Assembly (NCBI GenBank): GCA_039810585.1
Contig: JBDHXF010000003.1
Location: 107,227-171,226 of the forward strand
Direction of reading: 5' to 3'
DNA length: 64,000 nt
DNA from: JBBATK01 sp039810585
GTDB taxonomy: Bacteria; Bacteroidota; Ignavibacteria; Kapaibacteriales; NICIL-2
Shown here piece after piece: positions 36,069-45,213 of this stretch. The notes beneath the pieces were generated by a model that saw only the letters and a list, made by a program, of their open reading frames with translations, was not told the origin of the DNA and made no database searches. The translations under genes were made by a program, and so were the position numbers. How positions within the stretch are numbered: the first letter of the stretch is position 1; each line of letters begins with the position of its first letter.

Positions 36069-37160
36069 CTACGTCTTGGTAATTCGCAGATTGACGAGCG
36101 CGATGAGGAGGAACAATCCGTTAGCAGACCAGGCGACTATTTGGGGCGAGAGGTTTAATTCAAAACCCATGGACTGAGAGATTTTGGTAAACACCAAATA
36201 CACGAAGGAAACGATCATGGCAGTTGCAATTTGAACGGCGATGCCGCCTTTTTTACGAATCGAAGCAAAGGGGACTCCGAAAAGGACGACGATTAGATCG
36301 GCGAAGGGAAATGCGTATTGTCCGAAATAGTCGATGCGCTTCATGCGTACATCTTTGCCACCTCGCTCCAGAATGCTGATGTATTCGGCAAGTTCAGGGA
36401 GCGTCATTTCGTCGGTTGTTCGTTGCAGGCGCATGATACTTGCATGGGACATTTGCAGGTGAATCGTGTCGTTCACAAATGGTGCAACGGAAATATCGCC
36501 GGCCGTACTAACACTCCGACGGTATCCATCGCTCAGCGACCAACACTGTTGCAGTGAATCCCAATGAAAGAGTTTGGCGTCAACTCGCCGTGTGATTCTT
36601 GGATGCTTTTCCGAACTGTAATCCTCCACGGCAATCATTGCACCACTCTTGCGCGTTTCGTCGTACGAATTCATGATGACGTTTCGCAGGGGATTGTCGC
36701 GAAAGTACAGGTTGTACAATTGCGTGGGCGACTCAGATCCGCCTTTGCCAAGAAAACGCCGATCCAACTCCAACATCTTGGTAGTTGCTCGTGGCACGAC
36801 CCATCCATTAAAACCGAGTTGTGCGATACTGAGCAGTGTGCTCACTATCACGATCGGGAGCATCAAACGGTACAAGCTCAAACCCGCGGTTTTCATCGCC
36901 GTTATTTCATTGGCACCGGAGTGTCGACCTATGGCAAACAAACTTGCCATCAGCATTGCGATGGGAAAGATCAGTTTGATAATCTGCGGTAAAAAGTAGA
37001 AATAGTACGAGGCAATCGCGAAAGCGCTTGCTTTGTGGTCCAGAAAGCCGTCTAAGCTTTCCATGAGGTTCACCACCACGAAAATCACGCACAAGGCCAC
37101 GACCGAAAAGACCAGAGTCTGAACGAAGCTGCGTAGCAGATAACGATCGAGTTTGTTCAT
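36069..37160 (-). CDS. LptF/LptG family permease (YjgP/YjgQ)
   Basis: From the ATG at 37160 (MNKLDRYLLRSFVQTLVFS) the product has 363 residues. The first TM follows directly, as in LptG and LptF. The frame is open upstream to 37232, but that extension is atypical. There are three TMs in the N-terminal half, a periplasmic beta-jellyroll (about 150-265) and three TMs at the C-terminus (about 275-360). The motifs ANEITAMKTAGLSLYR and FPFADLIVVLFGVPFA are family hallmarks. With the LptB2 ATPase this class extracts LPS from the inner membrane. Only one such permease is in the window, so I do not choose between F and G. It works in the same pathway as LptD at 47.3 kb. Confidence 0.93.
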   Translation of the reverse strand: MNKLDRYLLRSFVQTLVFSVVALCVIFVVVNLMESLDGFLDHKASAFAIASYYFYFLPQIIKLIFPIAMLMASLFAIGRHSGANEITAMKTAGLSLYRLMLPIVIVSTLLSIAQLGFNGWVVPRATTKMLELDRRFLGKGGSESPTQLYNLYFRDNPLRNVIMNSYDETRKSGAMIAVEDYSSEKHPRITRRVDAKLFHWDSLQQCWSLSDGYRRSVSTAGDISVAPFVNDTIHLQMSHASIMRLQRTTDEMTLPELAEYISILERGGKDVRMKRIDYFGQYAFPFADLIVVLFGVPFASIRKKGGIAVQIATAMIVSFVYLVFTKISQSMGFELNLSPQIVAWSANGLFLLIALVNLRITKT

Positions 37161-37316
37161 ACACAAGCGAATTGCAAAGAAAACCGGACATTCTTCGACG
37201 GCAGGGTGGCGGCGAAGACGTGGCGCTGACAAAAATACAGCCCTCGCGCAGACAAAAGACCTACAGCGCGCAGAGGCACTATTGGATCGCGGCTCGCCGG
37301 ATCGGTCTCGGGAGTG

Positions 37317-37347
37317 CTTGATAATTCCCGATTTAGCGCTATCTTTG
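37317..37347 (+). promoter_or_regulatory. rpsA: rpsA promoter (TTG-N19-TATCTTTG)
   Basis: CTTG at 37317-37320, 19 bases, then TATCTTTG at 37340-37347 match the Bacteroidota TTTG-N19-TAnnTTTG consensus. It lies about 90 bases upstream of the chosen start codon and is the best promoter match in the window. Confidence 0.6.
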
Positions 37348-37435
37348 TAGTCACTCTCGTTGCGGGATTTGTTTCACTAGATGTCCATTGAGCGGTGCGT
37401 CGCAACGGCGCCGAGCAATGAGTAAGGAACGCAGA

Positions 37436-39433
37436 ATGTCAGAATCAACACAGCCGCTGGAAGAACAACCGGTGGAAGCACCGCAAGCAGCGGTCGCTGA
37501 AAGCTCAATACCGGAGCATTTGATGGATGAAACACCGGTGCAACTCTCAAAAAAGAGTACACTGGCAGCCATTTTAGAAGGTGATTTGGATTTGGATTTC
37601 AATGGTTTGGACAACGAATCTTTCGAGAAGATGTTGTCGACCAAGATGACCCAAATCAAAGAAGACGAGATGGTACACGGTCGCGTTGTCGCGATCTCAA
37701 AAGATGAAATATTAGTCGACATCGGTTTTAAGTCCCTTGGCGTTGTGCCGCGCGCTGAATTCTCAGTTGCTGCAGATTCACTCGTCATTGGCGAAGAGAT
37801 TGATGTTTTCGTGGACAAGATGGAAGATGCCTCCGGTCGTCTTGTGTTGTCGCGCCGTCGTGCCGACTTCATGAAGACATGGAACGACATCATGTCTCAC
37901 TACGAAAAGCAAGATGTCATTCCGGTTCGCATCCTCCGTCGCATCAAGGGTGGTATGGTGGTCGATCTGTTGGGCATTGAGGCATTTTTGCCCGGCTCGC
38001 AAATTGACGTTCGACCGGTTCGCGATTTCGACGTGTGGGTTGGTAAGACCATCGACGTTCGCGTGGTGAAGGTCAACAACCCAAGTGAAAACGTGGTGGT
38101 GAGCCACAAGATCCTTTTGGAAGAGCAAATCTCCGAACAACGTGGCAAGATCATTTCGTCCCTCGAAAAGGGTCTTGTTCTCGAAGGTGTGGTCAAGGCG
38201 ATTGCAGACTTCGGTGTGTTCGTCGATTTGGGCGGTGTGGACGGTCTCGTGCACATCACCGATCTGTCCTGGGGTCGCGTCAATCACCCTTCAGAAATTG
38301 TCAGCCTCGACGAGCAAGTCAAGGTGGCCGTTCTCGACTTCGATCAAGAGAAGAAGCGTATTTCTCTTGGTATGAAGCAACTCACACCACACCCGTGGGA
38401 TACCATTGGTGAGAAGTACGAGCCGGGTGTCAAGGTTAGCGGTAAGGTTGTGAGCATCACCGATTACGGTGTCTTCATCGAAATCGAAAAGGGCGTGGAA
38501 GGCTTGATCCACATCAGCGAAATGTCGTGGACACAACACATCAAGCACCCGTCGCAACTCGTATCCCTTGGTCAGATGCTTGAAGCCGTTGTGCTCAACA
38601 TCGATCGCGACAACCGTAAGCTCGCTCTCGGTATCAAGCAACTCGAGCCGGATCCATGGCAAGACTTGATGAACAAGTATCCCATTGGTTCCATCCACAA
38701 AGGTATCGTGCGCAACCTCACCAACTTTGGCGTGTTTGTTGAACTCGAAGCCGGTGTGGACGGTTTGGTGCATATTTCGGACTTGTCATGGACAAAGAAG
38801 ATTCGTCACCCAGGCGAATTCGTCAAGAAGGGCGACTCTCTCGAAGTGATCGTTCTCAGTGTCGATCCTGAGCACCGTCGTATCTCTCTCGGTCACAAGC
38901 AAATCAGCGACAATCCGTGGGATGTGTTTGCTGAACGCTTCACCGTAGGCACCGAAACCGAAGGCAAGATTGTTCGCATTATCGACAAGGGCGTAATCGT
39001 TGAAATGCCTGAGGGTGTAGACGGATTTGTGCCGTCGTCACAGTTATCTTTCGCTCCGGTTCGCAGCATTGCCGACTTCTTCCACGTTGGCGACGCTCTG
39101 CCGCTGAAAGTGGTCGAGTTCGATAAAGAATCGAAGAAGATCGTTCTCTCGGCTGTCGATGCCCTGAAGGGTAAAGATGCGGATGTGATTGCAGCGTATA
39201 ACTCCAATCACCCCGTTCCAAACGCTGAGAAGTACGTAGCTGAAGGCGTTGCGCCGACGATTGCTCCGGAGGAAGTGGCCGCCATCGAAGCCGTTGTTGC
39301 GGCAGAGAATGTGGCTTCCGCTTCTGATGACAATGCGGCGAAGGCCAAGGCCGAGGCTGCTCCCGCCGCTGCTCCAGCTGCTCCAGCTGCTGAAGCCGGT
39401 GATACACCCGCAGCAACCGAAAACGCTGCCTAA
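37436..39433 (+). CDS. rpsA: 30S ribosomal protein S1
   Basis: I place the start at ATG 37436 because AAGGA lies six bases upstream; ATG 37418 and TTG 37388 are in-frame alternatives. The 665-residue protein carries six S1 RNA-binding domains. The third to fifth are the strongest: DFGVFVDLGGVDGLVHITDL, DYGVFIEIEKGVEGLIHISE and NFGVFVELEAGVDGLVHISD. The sixth is degenerate (KGVIVEMPEGVDGFVPSSQL). It binds mRNA for initiation on the 30S subunit. An acidic N-terminal leader precedes domain 1, and an Ala-rich tail of about 50 residues (AAPAAAPAAPAAEAG) ends it. A strong terminator follows. Confidence 0.97.
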   Translation: MSESTQPLEEQPVEAPQAAVAESSIPEHLMDETPVQLSKKSTLAAILEGDLDLDFNGLDNESFEKMLSTKMTQIKEDEMVHGRVVAISKDEILVDIGFKSLGVVPRAEFSVAADSLVIGEEIDVFVDKMEDASGRLVLSRRRADFMKTWNDIMSHYEKQDVIPVRILRRIKGGMVVDLLGIEAFLPGSQIDVRPVRDFDVWVGKTIDVRVVKVNNPSENVVVSHKILLEEQISEQRGKIISSLEKGLVLEGVVKAIADFGVFVDLGGVDGLVHITDLSWGRVNHPSEIVSLDEQVKVAVLDFDQEKKRISLGMKQLTPHPWDTIGEKYEPGVKVSGKVVSITDYGVFIEIEKGVEGLIHISEMSWTQHIKHPSQLVSLGQMLEAVVLNIDRDNRKLALGIKQLEPDPWQDLMNKYPIGSIHKGIVRNLTNFGVFVELEAGVDGLVHISDLSWTKKIRHPGEFVKKGDSLEVIVLSVDPEHRRISLGHKQISDNPWDVFAERFTVGTETEGKIVRIIDKGVIVEMPEGVDGFVPSSQLSFAPVRSIADFFHVGDALPLKVVEFDKESKKIVLSAVDALKGKDADVIAAYNSNHPVPNAEKYVAEGVAPTIAPEEVAAIEAVVAAENVASASDDNAAKAKAEAAPAAAPAAPAAEAGDTPAATENAA

Positions 39434-39457
39434 GCTATTTCGTTGTGTGTAGAAATC

Positions 39458-39491
39458 AACAGCACGTCCGTTGGACGTGCTGTTTTAGTTT
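39458..39491 (+). terminator. rpsA terminator
   Basis: A perfect 12-bp stem, AACAGCACGTCC with GGACGTGCTGTT around GTT, continues into TTAGTTT. It lies 25 bases after the rpsA stop codon and before the cinA start. Confidence 0.85.
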
Positions 39492-39529
39492 ATACTGGTA
39501 ATGAAGTCCCCATCACTGAGAAACGAAGC

Positions 39530-40774
39530 ATGTACCGTATCGCACTATTGAGCATTGGAGATGAATTGTGTATAGGTCAAGTGGTCAACACCAACGTTGC
39601 CTGGATAGCCCAGCAATGCTCGCAACGCGGAGCCTTGATAACGGAGCATGCTGTGGTAGCCGACGACGCGGGAGCCATGTTGTCGGCTCTTACGCGCATG
39701 AGCACGTCAAATCACATGCTGCTAGTGACGGGAGGTTTAGGACCGACGCACGACGACATCACCAAAGATGTGTTATGCACTTTTTTTCAGGATACACTGC
39801 AACACGATGCTCGTACACACGAACGGTTAGTTCGCATGTTCGAGCTTCGACAACGACCGCTTACACCTCGCAACCAATTGCAAGCAATGCTTCCGTCTAC
39901 CGCCATGGCACTTGACAACGACAAAGGAACTGCACCGGGCTTATTCTTTGACCGTCAACCCTGCGCAGTGATCGCCATGCCCGGCGTCCCGGCCGAAATG
40001 CAAGGAATCATGAAGAACTCGGTGCTACCCTTGATCGAGGAGAGAATTCGAGCTGGTCACTTCGCCGTCCGTCGTTACTCCACCATCACCGTAGCCGGAA
40101 TTGCGGAATCCAGCCTAGCCGATGTACTGGGAGAGCCGGAGAGCTTTCTGGAGGGACAGTCGCTGGCCTTTCTTCCTTCCTACACCGGAGTCCGTCTTCG
40201 GATTAGCGTGACTGCCGCCAACGATCAGCTCGCCGACGAAATGCTGTCTCGCATTGCCACCTACATTCGCTCAAAAGCCGGGCAGTATGTAGTAAGCGAA
40301 GATGACCGCACACTGAACCAAGCGTTGCACGAGCGTCTCATCGCCAACGGTGTCAGCCTTGCCCTCGCAGAGTCCTGCACCGCAGGCATGTTGGGTGAAC
40401 TCTTCTCGGAAAATCCCGGATGCTCAGCGTATCTATTGGGTGGGATTATCTGCTATTCCAACCAATCAAAACACCGAGAGCTGGATGTACCGCTCGAAGT
40501 CATTGAAACGCATGGAGCCGTCAGTAAAGAAGTGGTCGAGCTCTTGGCAACCAACGCACGCAAACGATTCGAAAGCGATTATGCGTTGGCTATCAGCGGC
40601 ATTGCCGGTCCCGACGGAGGAAGCGCTGACAAGCCGGTCGGTACCGTATGGATAGCACTCGCCGGACCGAAGGGAGCGCAAGCCAGCCTGCATCACTTTG
40701 GCTCAGACAGACGAGCGAACCGAGAACGCGCATGTGCGGAAGCGCAACGTCAGTTATTACAAGAACTTAACTAG
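39530..40774 (+). CDS. cinA: CinA: competence/damage-inducible protein with NMN deamidase domain
   Basis: The start is ATG 39530 (MYRIALLSIGDELCIGQVVN); the frame is open upstream to 39443, but that part overlaps the rpsA terminator. The 414 residues form two domains. The first is a MoCF-binding-like domain (1-170; LVTGGLGPTHDDITKDVL, AMPGVPAEMQGI). The second is a C-terminal CinA/PncC amidohydrolase domain (about 255-410; LALAESCTAGMLGELF, CYSNQSKHRELDVP, AISGIAGPDGGSADKPVGTV) that deamidates nicotinamide mononucleotide in pyridine nucleotide salvage. The length is typical. LigA in this window produces NMN as a by-product, so a functional link is plausible. Confidence 0.95.
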   Translation: MYRIALLSIGDELCIGQVVNTNVAWIAQQCSQRGALITEHAVVADDAGAMLSALTRMSTSNHMLLVTGGLGPTHDDITKDVLCTFFQDTLQHDARTHERLVRMFELRQRPLTPRNQLQAMLPSTAMALDNDKGTAPGLFFDRQPCAVIAMPGVPAEMQGIMKNSVLPLIEERIRAGHFAVRRYSTITVAGIAESSLADVLGEPESFLEGQSLAFLPSYTGVRLRISVTAANDQLADEMLSRIATYIRSKAGQYVVSEDDRTLNQALHERLIANGVSLALAESCTAGMLGELFSENPGCSAYLLGGIICYSNQSKHRELDVPLEVIETHGAVSKEVVELLATNARKRFESDYALAISGIAGPDGGSADKPVGTVWIALAGPKGAQASLHHFGSDRRANRERACAEAQRQLLQELN

Positions 40775-40810
40775 ATTGCCATAGACTTTCGTCTTCGGAT
40801 GGTCATTCGT

Positions 40811-40842
40811 AGAGACCGATGAATACATGCGCGCTTCGCGCA
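40811..40842 (+). repeat. Intergenic hairpin repeat, copy D
   Basis: After GTAGAGACCGA comes GAATACATGCGCGC with the stem TGCGCG-CTT-CGCGCA at 40828-40842. The left flank agrees with the GAG-N5 layout of the family within one base. It lies downstream of cinA on the same strand. Confidence 0.5.
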
Positions 40843-40978
40843 AAATTCCTTCGCATCGGGAACGTGTGAAAGTCAGGTTTGTGGTTGCGGTGCTGGAGTG
40901 TGTTGCTTTGAGAGAGCGGGATCTTCCAAAAACCTTCACATGTGGAAAATCCTCCAGATTTCGCAATCTTTAAACCCT

Positions 40979-40986
40979 TATTTTTG
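40979..40986 (+). promoter_or_regulatory. gyrA: Putative gyrA -7 box (TATTTTTG)
   Basis: An exact TAnnTTTG match lies 32 bases before the gyrA ATG. The -33 region has only a weak TTTCG match. Confidence 0.45.
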
Positions 40987-41018
40987 CCTTTCTCTTCCAT
41001 CTCATCTTCTTCTGAAGC

Positions 41019-43481
41019 ATGGCTTTACACAGTGAAAAGATTCTTCCGGTTTTACTGGAAGACCAAATGCGGGGATCGTACCTAGATTATTCGATGTCGG
41101 TTATTGTCTCTCGCGCCTTACCGGACGTCCGAGACGGACTTAAACCCGTGCACAGACGTATCCTGTATGCAATGCAGGAACTTGGATTAACGCACAACAG
41201 GCCTTACAAAAAGTCGGCTCGTTTGGTGGGGGAAGTTCTTGGTAAGTATCACCCTCATGGTGACTCGTCTGTGTACGATGCCATGGTTCGGATGGCGCAA
41301 GAATGGTCGCTCCGTTATCCTTTGGTAGACGGCCAGGGCAACTTCGGCTCGGTTGACGGTGACCCGCCGGCTGCTATGCGTTATACCGAAACACGTCTCT
41401 CGGGCATCGCCGCAGAAGTATTACGTGACATTGATAAGGATACGGTTGACTTTCAACCCAACTTTGACGACAGCTTGGAGGAGCCAAAAGTACTTCCAAC
41501 AGTTGTTCCTTTATTACTTGTCAACGGTGCAGGTGGAATTGCGGTTGGAATGGCTACAAATATTCCACCGCACAATCTGCGTGAAGTGGTAAAGGGATTG
41601 AAGGCCTTGATTCAAGATCCCACACTATCGTCAAACGATTTAATGCAGCACATCACGGCTCCGGATTTTCCGACCGGTGGTGTGATTTATGGGTATGATG
41701 GCGTTCGGGATGCCTATTTGACCGGACGCGGAAAGATTCTTGTTCGTGCTCGTGCTTCAGTAGAAACGGCGAAGAATGGCAAAGAGTCGATCGTCGTGAC
41801 CGAGCTACCGTATCAAGTTTCAAAAGCCTCGTTGATCGAAAAAATGGCGGACTTAGTGCGTGACAAAGTGTTGGAGGACATTTCCGACATCCGCGACGAG
41901 TCCGACCGTGATGGTATGCGCATCGTGATCGAGCTCAAGCGTGACGGTGTCCCGCTTGTTGTACTCAACAATCTCTACAAGCATACCTCGATGCAAGTCA
42001 CATTTGGCTGCATCATGCTGGCGCTGGTAGAAGGTCGTCCACGGGTGTTGGAACTTCGCGACATGCTACAGCATTTTATCGAGTTCCGAAATGAAGTAGT
42101 GGTTCGCCGAACAAAGTTCGAACTCGGTGCAGCGGAGAAAAGAGCTCACATCTTAGAAGGCTTTATCATCGCTCTCGACAATATCGATGAGGTGATCAAG
42201 ACTATCAAAGAGTCGCCAACGGTCGAAGTTGCCAGTGAACGCTTGCAGAAGCGATTTAAACTGAGCGAGATACAGGCCAAGGCAATTCTCGACATGCGCT
42301 TGCAGCGACTGACCGGACTCGAGCGCGAGAAGATCATGAACGAGTATCGTGACATCATCAAGCTCATCGAACGACTGCGCTCCATCCTAGCGAGCAAGGA
42401 ATTGCAATTGCAAATCGTTTCAGAGGAACTGACAGCCATCGAAGAAAAGTATGGAGATGAACGTCGTACGGATATCGTGTTCGATTCTCGCGACTTCACG
42501 GTGGAGGATATGATTGCCAACGAAGATGTGATCGTGACCATCTCGCATAAAGGCTTCATTAAACGAACACCGGTTAACTCCTACCGACGTCAGGGCCGTG
42601 GTGGACGGGGTCTGAGTGGCGCCGGCACTTACGAGGACGATTACGTAGAGAATCTCTTCCGCGCCGCGACGCACGACTTCTTGTTGTGCTTTACCGATAA
42701 GGGACGCTGTTACCGTGTGAAAGTGTACGACATCCCGGAGGGAAGTCGTAACGCAAAAGGACGCTCCATCGCCAATGTCATCCAAAAGCCAGCCGATGAA
42801 CGCGTAACGGCGTACCTCCTGGTTCAGGGTGCCTTTAGCGAGGATCAGTTTATCTTCATGTGTACAAAAAATGGAACCGTGAAGAAAACCCAGCTTTCGG
42901 AATTCGAAAGTGTGCGTGCTAACGGTAAGATTGCCCTCAGCTTGGATGATGGCGACTTCCTGCTCAGTGCCCGTCTCACGAACGGAACCTGCGATATAAT
43001 CGTAGGAACCCGTGAAGGATTGGCGTGCAGATTCCGCGAAAGCGACGTGCGTACCATGGGTCGTACCGCTGCCGGTGTGAAGGGAATTAGCTTGGTGGAC
43101 GATGATCAAGTGATTTCCATGATCGCGATCAAGCGACCTGACAGTCAAGTTCTGGTCATTGGTGAAAATGGTTATGGTAAGCGCACTCGTTTCGAAGACT
43201 TCCGTCTGACCCGGCGCGGCGCCAAGGGCGTAATCTCCATGAACGTTACCGATAAAACCGGTAAGGTGGTGAGCATGGCAGAGATTACCGACAGCGATGA
43301 CTTGGTGGTTATGACCCAGAAGGGCATCCTGATTCGTCAGCCTTCGGATTCCATCCGCATTATTGGACGGAATACACAAGGAGTTCGCCTCATCCGTCTT
43401 GACGAAGGCGATACCATTGCCGATATCACGATCGTTCCGCACGACGATGATGAAAGCGGTGATGAAGAAGCCGCAGCATAA
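41019..43481 (+). CDS. gyrA: DNA gyrase subunit A
   Basis: The 820-residue subunit cuts and rejoins DNA in the GyrA2B2 complex that introduces negative supercoils. The catalytic tyrosine is Tyr122 in AAMRYTETRLS. The quinolone-determining region has HPHGDSSVYD at 78-87, with Ser83 and Asp87 in the same positions as in E. coli and both in the susceptible form. The C-terminal beta-pinwheel carries the GyrA-box-like motif RRQGRGGRGLSG (near 527), which separates gyrase from topoisomerase IV ParC. An acidic tail (DDDESGDEEAAA) ends the protein. gyrB is not in the window. Confidence 0.98.
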   Translation: MALHSEKILPVLLEDQMRGSYLDYSMSVIVSRALPDVRDGLKPVHRRILYAMQELGLTHNRPYKKSARLVGEVLGKYHPHGDSSVYDAMVRMAQEWSLRYPLVDGQGNFGSVDGDPPAAMRYTETRLSGIAAEVLRDIDKDTVDFQPNFDDSLEEPKVLPTVVPLLLVNGAGGIAVGMATNIPPHNLREVVKGLKALIQDPTLSSNDLMQHITAPDFPTGGVIYGYDGVRDAYLTGRGKILVRARASVETAKNGKESIVVTELPYQVSKASLIEKMADLVRDKVLEDISDIRDESDRDGMRIVIELKRDGVPLVVLNNLYKHTSMQVTFGCIMLALVEGRPRVLELRDMLQHFIEFRNEVVVRRTKFELGAAEKRAHILEGFIIALDNIDEVIKTIKESPTVEVASERLQKRFKLSEIQAKAILDMRLQRLTGLEREKIMNEYRDIIKLIERLRSILASKELQLQIVSEELTAIEEKYGDERRTDIVFDSRDFTVEDMIANEDVIVTISHKGFIKRTPVNSYRRQGRGGRGLSGAGTYEDDYVENLFRAATHDFLLCFTDKGRCYRVKVYDIPEGSRNAKGRSIANVIQKPADERVTAYLLVQGAFSEDQFIFMCTKNGTVKKTQLSEFESVRANGKIALSLDDGDFLLSARLTNGTCDIIVGTREGLACRFRESDVRTMGRTAAGVKGISLVDDDQVISMIAIKRPDSQVLVIGENGYGKRTRFEDFRLTRRGAKGVISMNVTDKTGKVVSMAEITDSDDLVVMTQKGILIRQPSDSIRIIGRNTQGVRLIRLDEGDTIADITIVPHDDDESGDEEAAA

Positions 43482-43559
43482 TTGATCTCATCGTTTCGAC
43501 TCAGGGCTAAGATGAAAAGTCTAACTGTGTAGTCGATCCGAAATAATGCAAACTCAGCC

Positions 43560-43584
43560 AAAGGGAAGCTTATAGCTTCCCTTT
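43560..43584 (+). terminator. Hairpin downstream of gyrA, probable terminator
   Basis: An 11-bp perfect stem, AAAGGGAAGCT with AGCTTCCCTTT, closes a TAT loop. The descending arm ends in TTT but no longer T-run follows, so efficiency is uncertain. Confidence 0.6.
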
Positions 43585-43703
43585 GATACATCTATTACCG
43601 TGGATGTGGGGAACACAATCTTCAATCAATCACCATTGAACCACACCCATACCATTTAAGGAAGAGCAGCATGGTCGGCACATGCACTCTTCAAGGAGTT
43701 TTT

Positions 43704-44693
43704 ATGTCATCAGAACAACACACATCGGCATCACAAGCAGATAAGCATTCGGTGGATGTTGCCATTATTGGATCCGGACCCGCAGGATTCACTGCAGCTA
43801 TTTATGCAGCGCGAGCAGGACTAAACGTCGCTGTTTTTGAAGGACTACAGCCTGGCGGTCAGCTTACAATTACCACAGAGGTCGAGAATTATCCGGGCTT
43901 TGAGCATGGAATTATGGGGCCGGACATGATGAACGTCTTTCGAAACCAAGCACAGCGCTTTGGCGCTCGAAGCGTGTATGAGAAAATCGAATCGCTCGAT
44001 GCCACCGCTCGGCCGTTCAAACTTGTTTCCGATCGCAATACCACCTACACGGCTAAAGCTGTCATCGTGGCAACCGGAGCGAGCGCCAGACTGTTGGGAA
44101 CAAAAGGTGAGCAGGAGTATATGGGGTATGGCGTGTCAGCTTGCGCCACCTGCGACGGCTTCTTTTATCGAAACCTGCATGTAATCGTGGTGGGTGGCGG
44201 CGACACCGCAATGGAGGAAGCCAATTACCTCACCCGTTTTGCAGAAACGGTGACCATCGTTCACCGTCGCGACGAATTCAGAGCGTCCAAGATCATGCTT
44301 GAGCGCGCCAAGGCCAATCCGAAGGTTCGCTTTATGACGAACACCGTGATCGACGAATATCTAGGTGAGACGATGGCAAATGGAGTGAAGAAACTGACCT
44401 CAGTGCGCCTGAAAAACACGGTCAACTCCGAAGAAACAACCATTCCAATCGATGGCGTGTTTGTTGCCATCGGTCACGAACCCAACACACAGCTCTTTAA
44501 AGGCATACTTGAGCTGGATGATCATGGCTATATTCAGACAAAGGCGAAGTCTAGCTATACCAATGTGGACGGACTCTTTGCGTGTGGCGATGCTCAGGAT
44601 TCTGTGTATCGTCAGGCAATCACAGCAGCCGGCAGCGGTTGTGTGGCTGCAATTGACGCAGAACGATGGCTGGAAGCCAATCATCATGGCTAG
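43704..44693 (+). CDS. trxB: Thioredoxin reductase (NADPH)
   Basis: The start at ATG 43704 has AAGGAG five bases upstream; an in-frame ATG at 43671 lacks this. The 329-residue flavoenzyme transfers electrons from NADPH through FAD to thioredoxin. It has the FAD motif IIGSGPAGFTAA (21-32), the redox-active CATC at 147-150 (SACATCDGFF), the NADPH motif VVGGGDTAMEEA and the C-terminal FAD motif GLFACGDAQD. The length is normal. A 15-bp hairpin follows the gene. Thioredoxin made active here would serve msrC and other reductases. Confidence 0.97.
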   Translation: MSSEQHTSASQADKHSVDVAIIGSGPAGFTAAIYAARAGLNVAVFEGLQPGGQLTITTEVENYPGFEHGIMGPDMMNVFRNQAQRFGARSVYEKIESLDATARPFKLVSDRNTTYTAKAVIVATGASARLLGTKGEQEYMGYGVSACATCDGFFYRNLHVIVVGGGDTAMEEANYLTRFAETVTIVHRRDEFRASKIMLERAKANPKVRFMTNTVIDEYLGETMANGVKKLTSVRLKNTVNSEETTIPIDGVFVAIGHEPNTQLFKGILELDDHGYIQTKAKSSYTNVDGLFACGDAQDSVYRQAITAAGSGCVAAIDAERWLEANHHG

Positions 44694-44717
44694 TAGATAT
44701 GCACCTGTAGAAATTAT

Positions 44718-44750
44718 GAAGCGGGTTCAAGCGAAGCTTGAACCCGCTTC
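44718..44750 (+). terminator. 15-bp hairpin downstream of trxB
   Basis: GAAGCGGGTTCAAGC and GCTTGAACCCGCTTC form a perfect 15-bp stem around GAA. It lacks a T-run but sits 25 bases after the trxB stop, so it is a probable terminator or mRNA 3' stabiliser. Confidence 0.6.
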
Positions 44751-44789
44751 CTGTGTAAGAAAAATCATCCTATCGATATCCTAACCAGT

Positions 44790-45158
44790 ATGAATGCTCT
44801 CACTAGTATATCCTTTCTCATCGTATCGAACTTATTCATGACGATAGCATGGTACGGTCACCTCCGTTTTGCGGATGCTCCGTGGTTTCGATCGACGAGT
44901 GTCTTCTTGGTGATCCTTATGAGTTGGGGACTGGCATTCTTCGAGTATTGCTTCCAAGTGCCGGCGAACCGAATTGGCTATGTTGAGAATGGAGGTCCGT
45001 TTTCGCTCATCCAGCTAAAAGTGATTCAAGAGGTGATAAGCTTAGGCGTTTTCACGCTCTTCACACTGCTTGTATTCAAGCATGAGAGCTTTCGTTGGAA
45101 CCATGCGGCTGCGGCTGTGCTTCTTGTGGCGGCCGTGTACCTGGTGTTCAAAGATTGA
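44790..45158 (+). CDS. DMT-family small membrane protein (DUF486)
   Basis: The 122-residue protein has four predicted TM helices and the DUF486 signatures NLFMTIAWYGHLRF near the start and SWGLAFFEYCFQVPANRIGY in the middle, followed by QLKVIQEVISLGVF. DUF486 proteins are related to drug/metabolite transporters, but no substrate is known. The gene stands between trxB and a convergent envelope gene, so context adds little. Confidence 0.9.
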   Translation: MNALTSISFLIVSNLFMTIAWYGHLRFADAPWFRSTSVFLVILMSWGLAFFEYCFQVPANRIGYVENGGPFSLIQLKVIQEVISLGVFTLFTLLVFKHESFRWNHAAAAVLLVAAVYLVFKD

Positions 45159-45213
45159 GATTAGGTATCCGTATCGTGTATCGAGACTGGGGAAAGACAC
45201 GGACGACAACGCA

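Noticed and set aside
37388..37435. Upstream TTG or ATG starts for ribosomal protein S1
   Set aside because: ATG 37436 has the best placed AAGGA, and the extra residues do not resemble S1.
42420..43442. Long minus-strand open frame (340 codons) opposite gyrA
   Set aside because: It lies wholly antisense to a certain gene, its translation shows no domain, and it is a codon-bias shadow.
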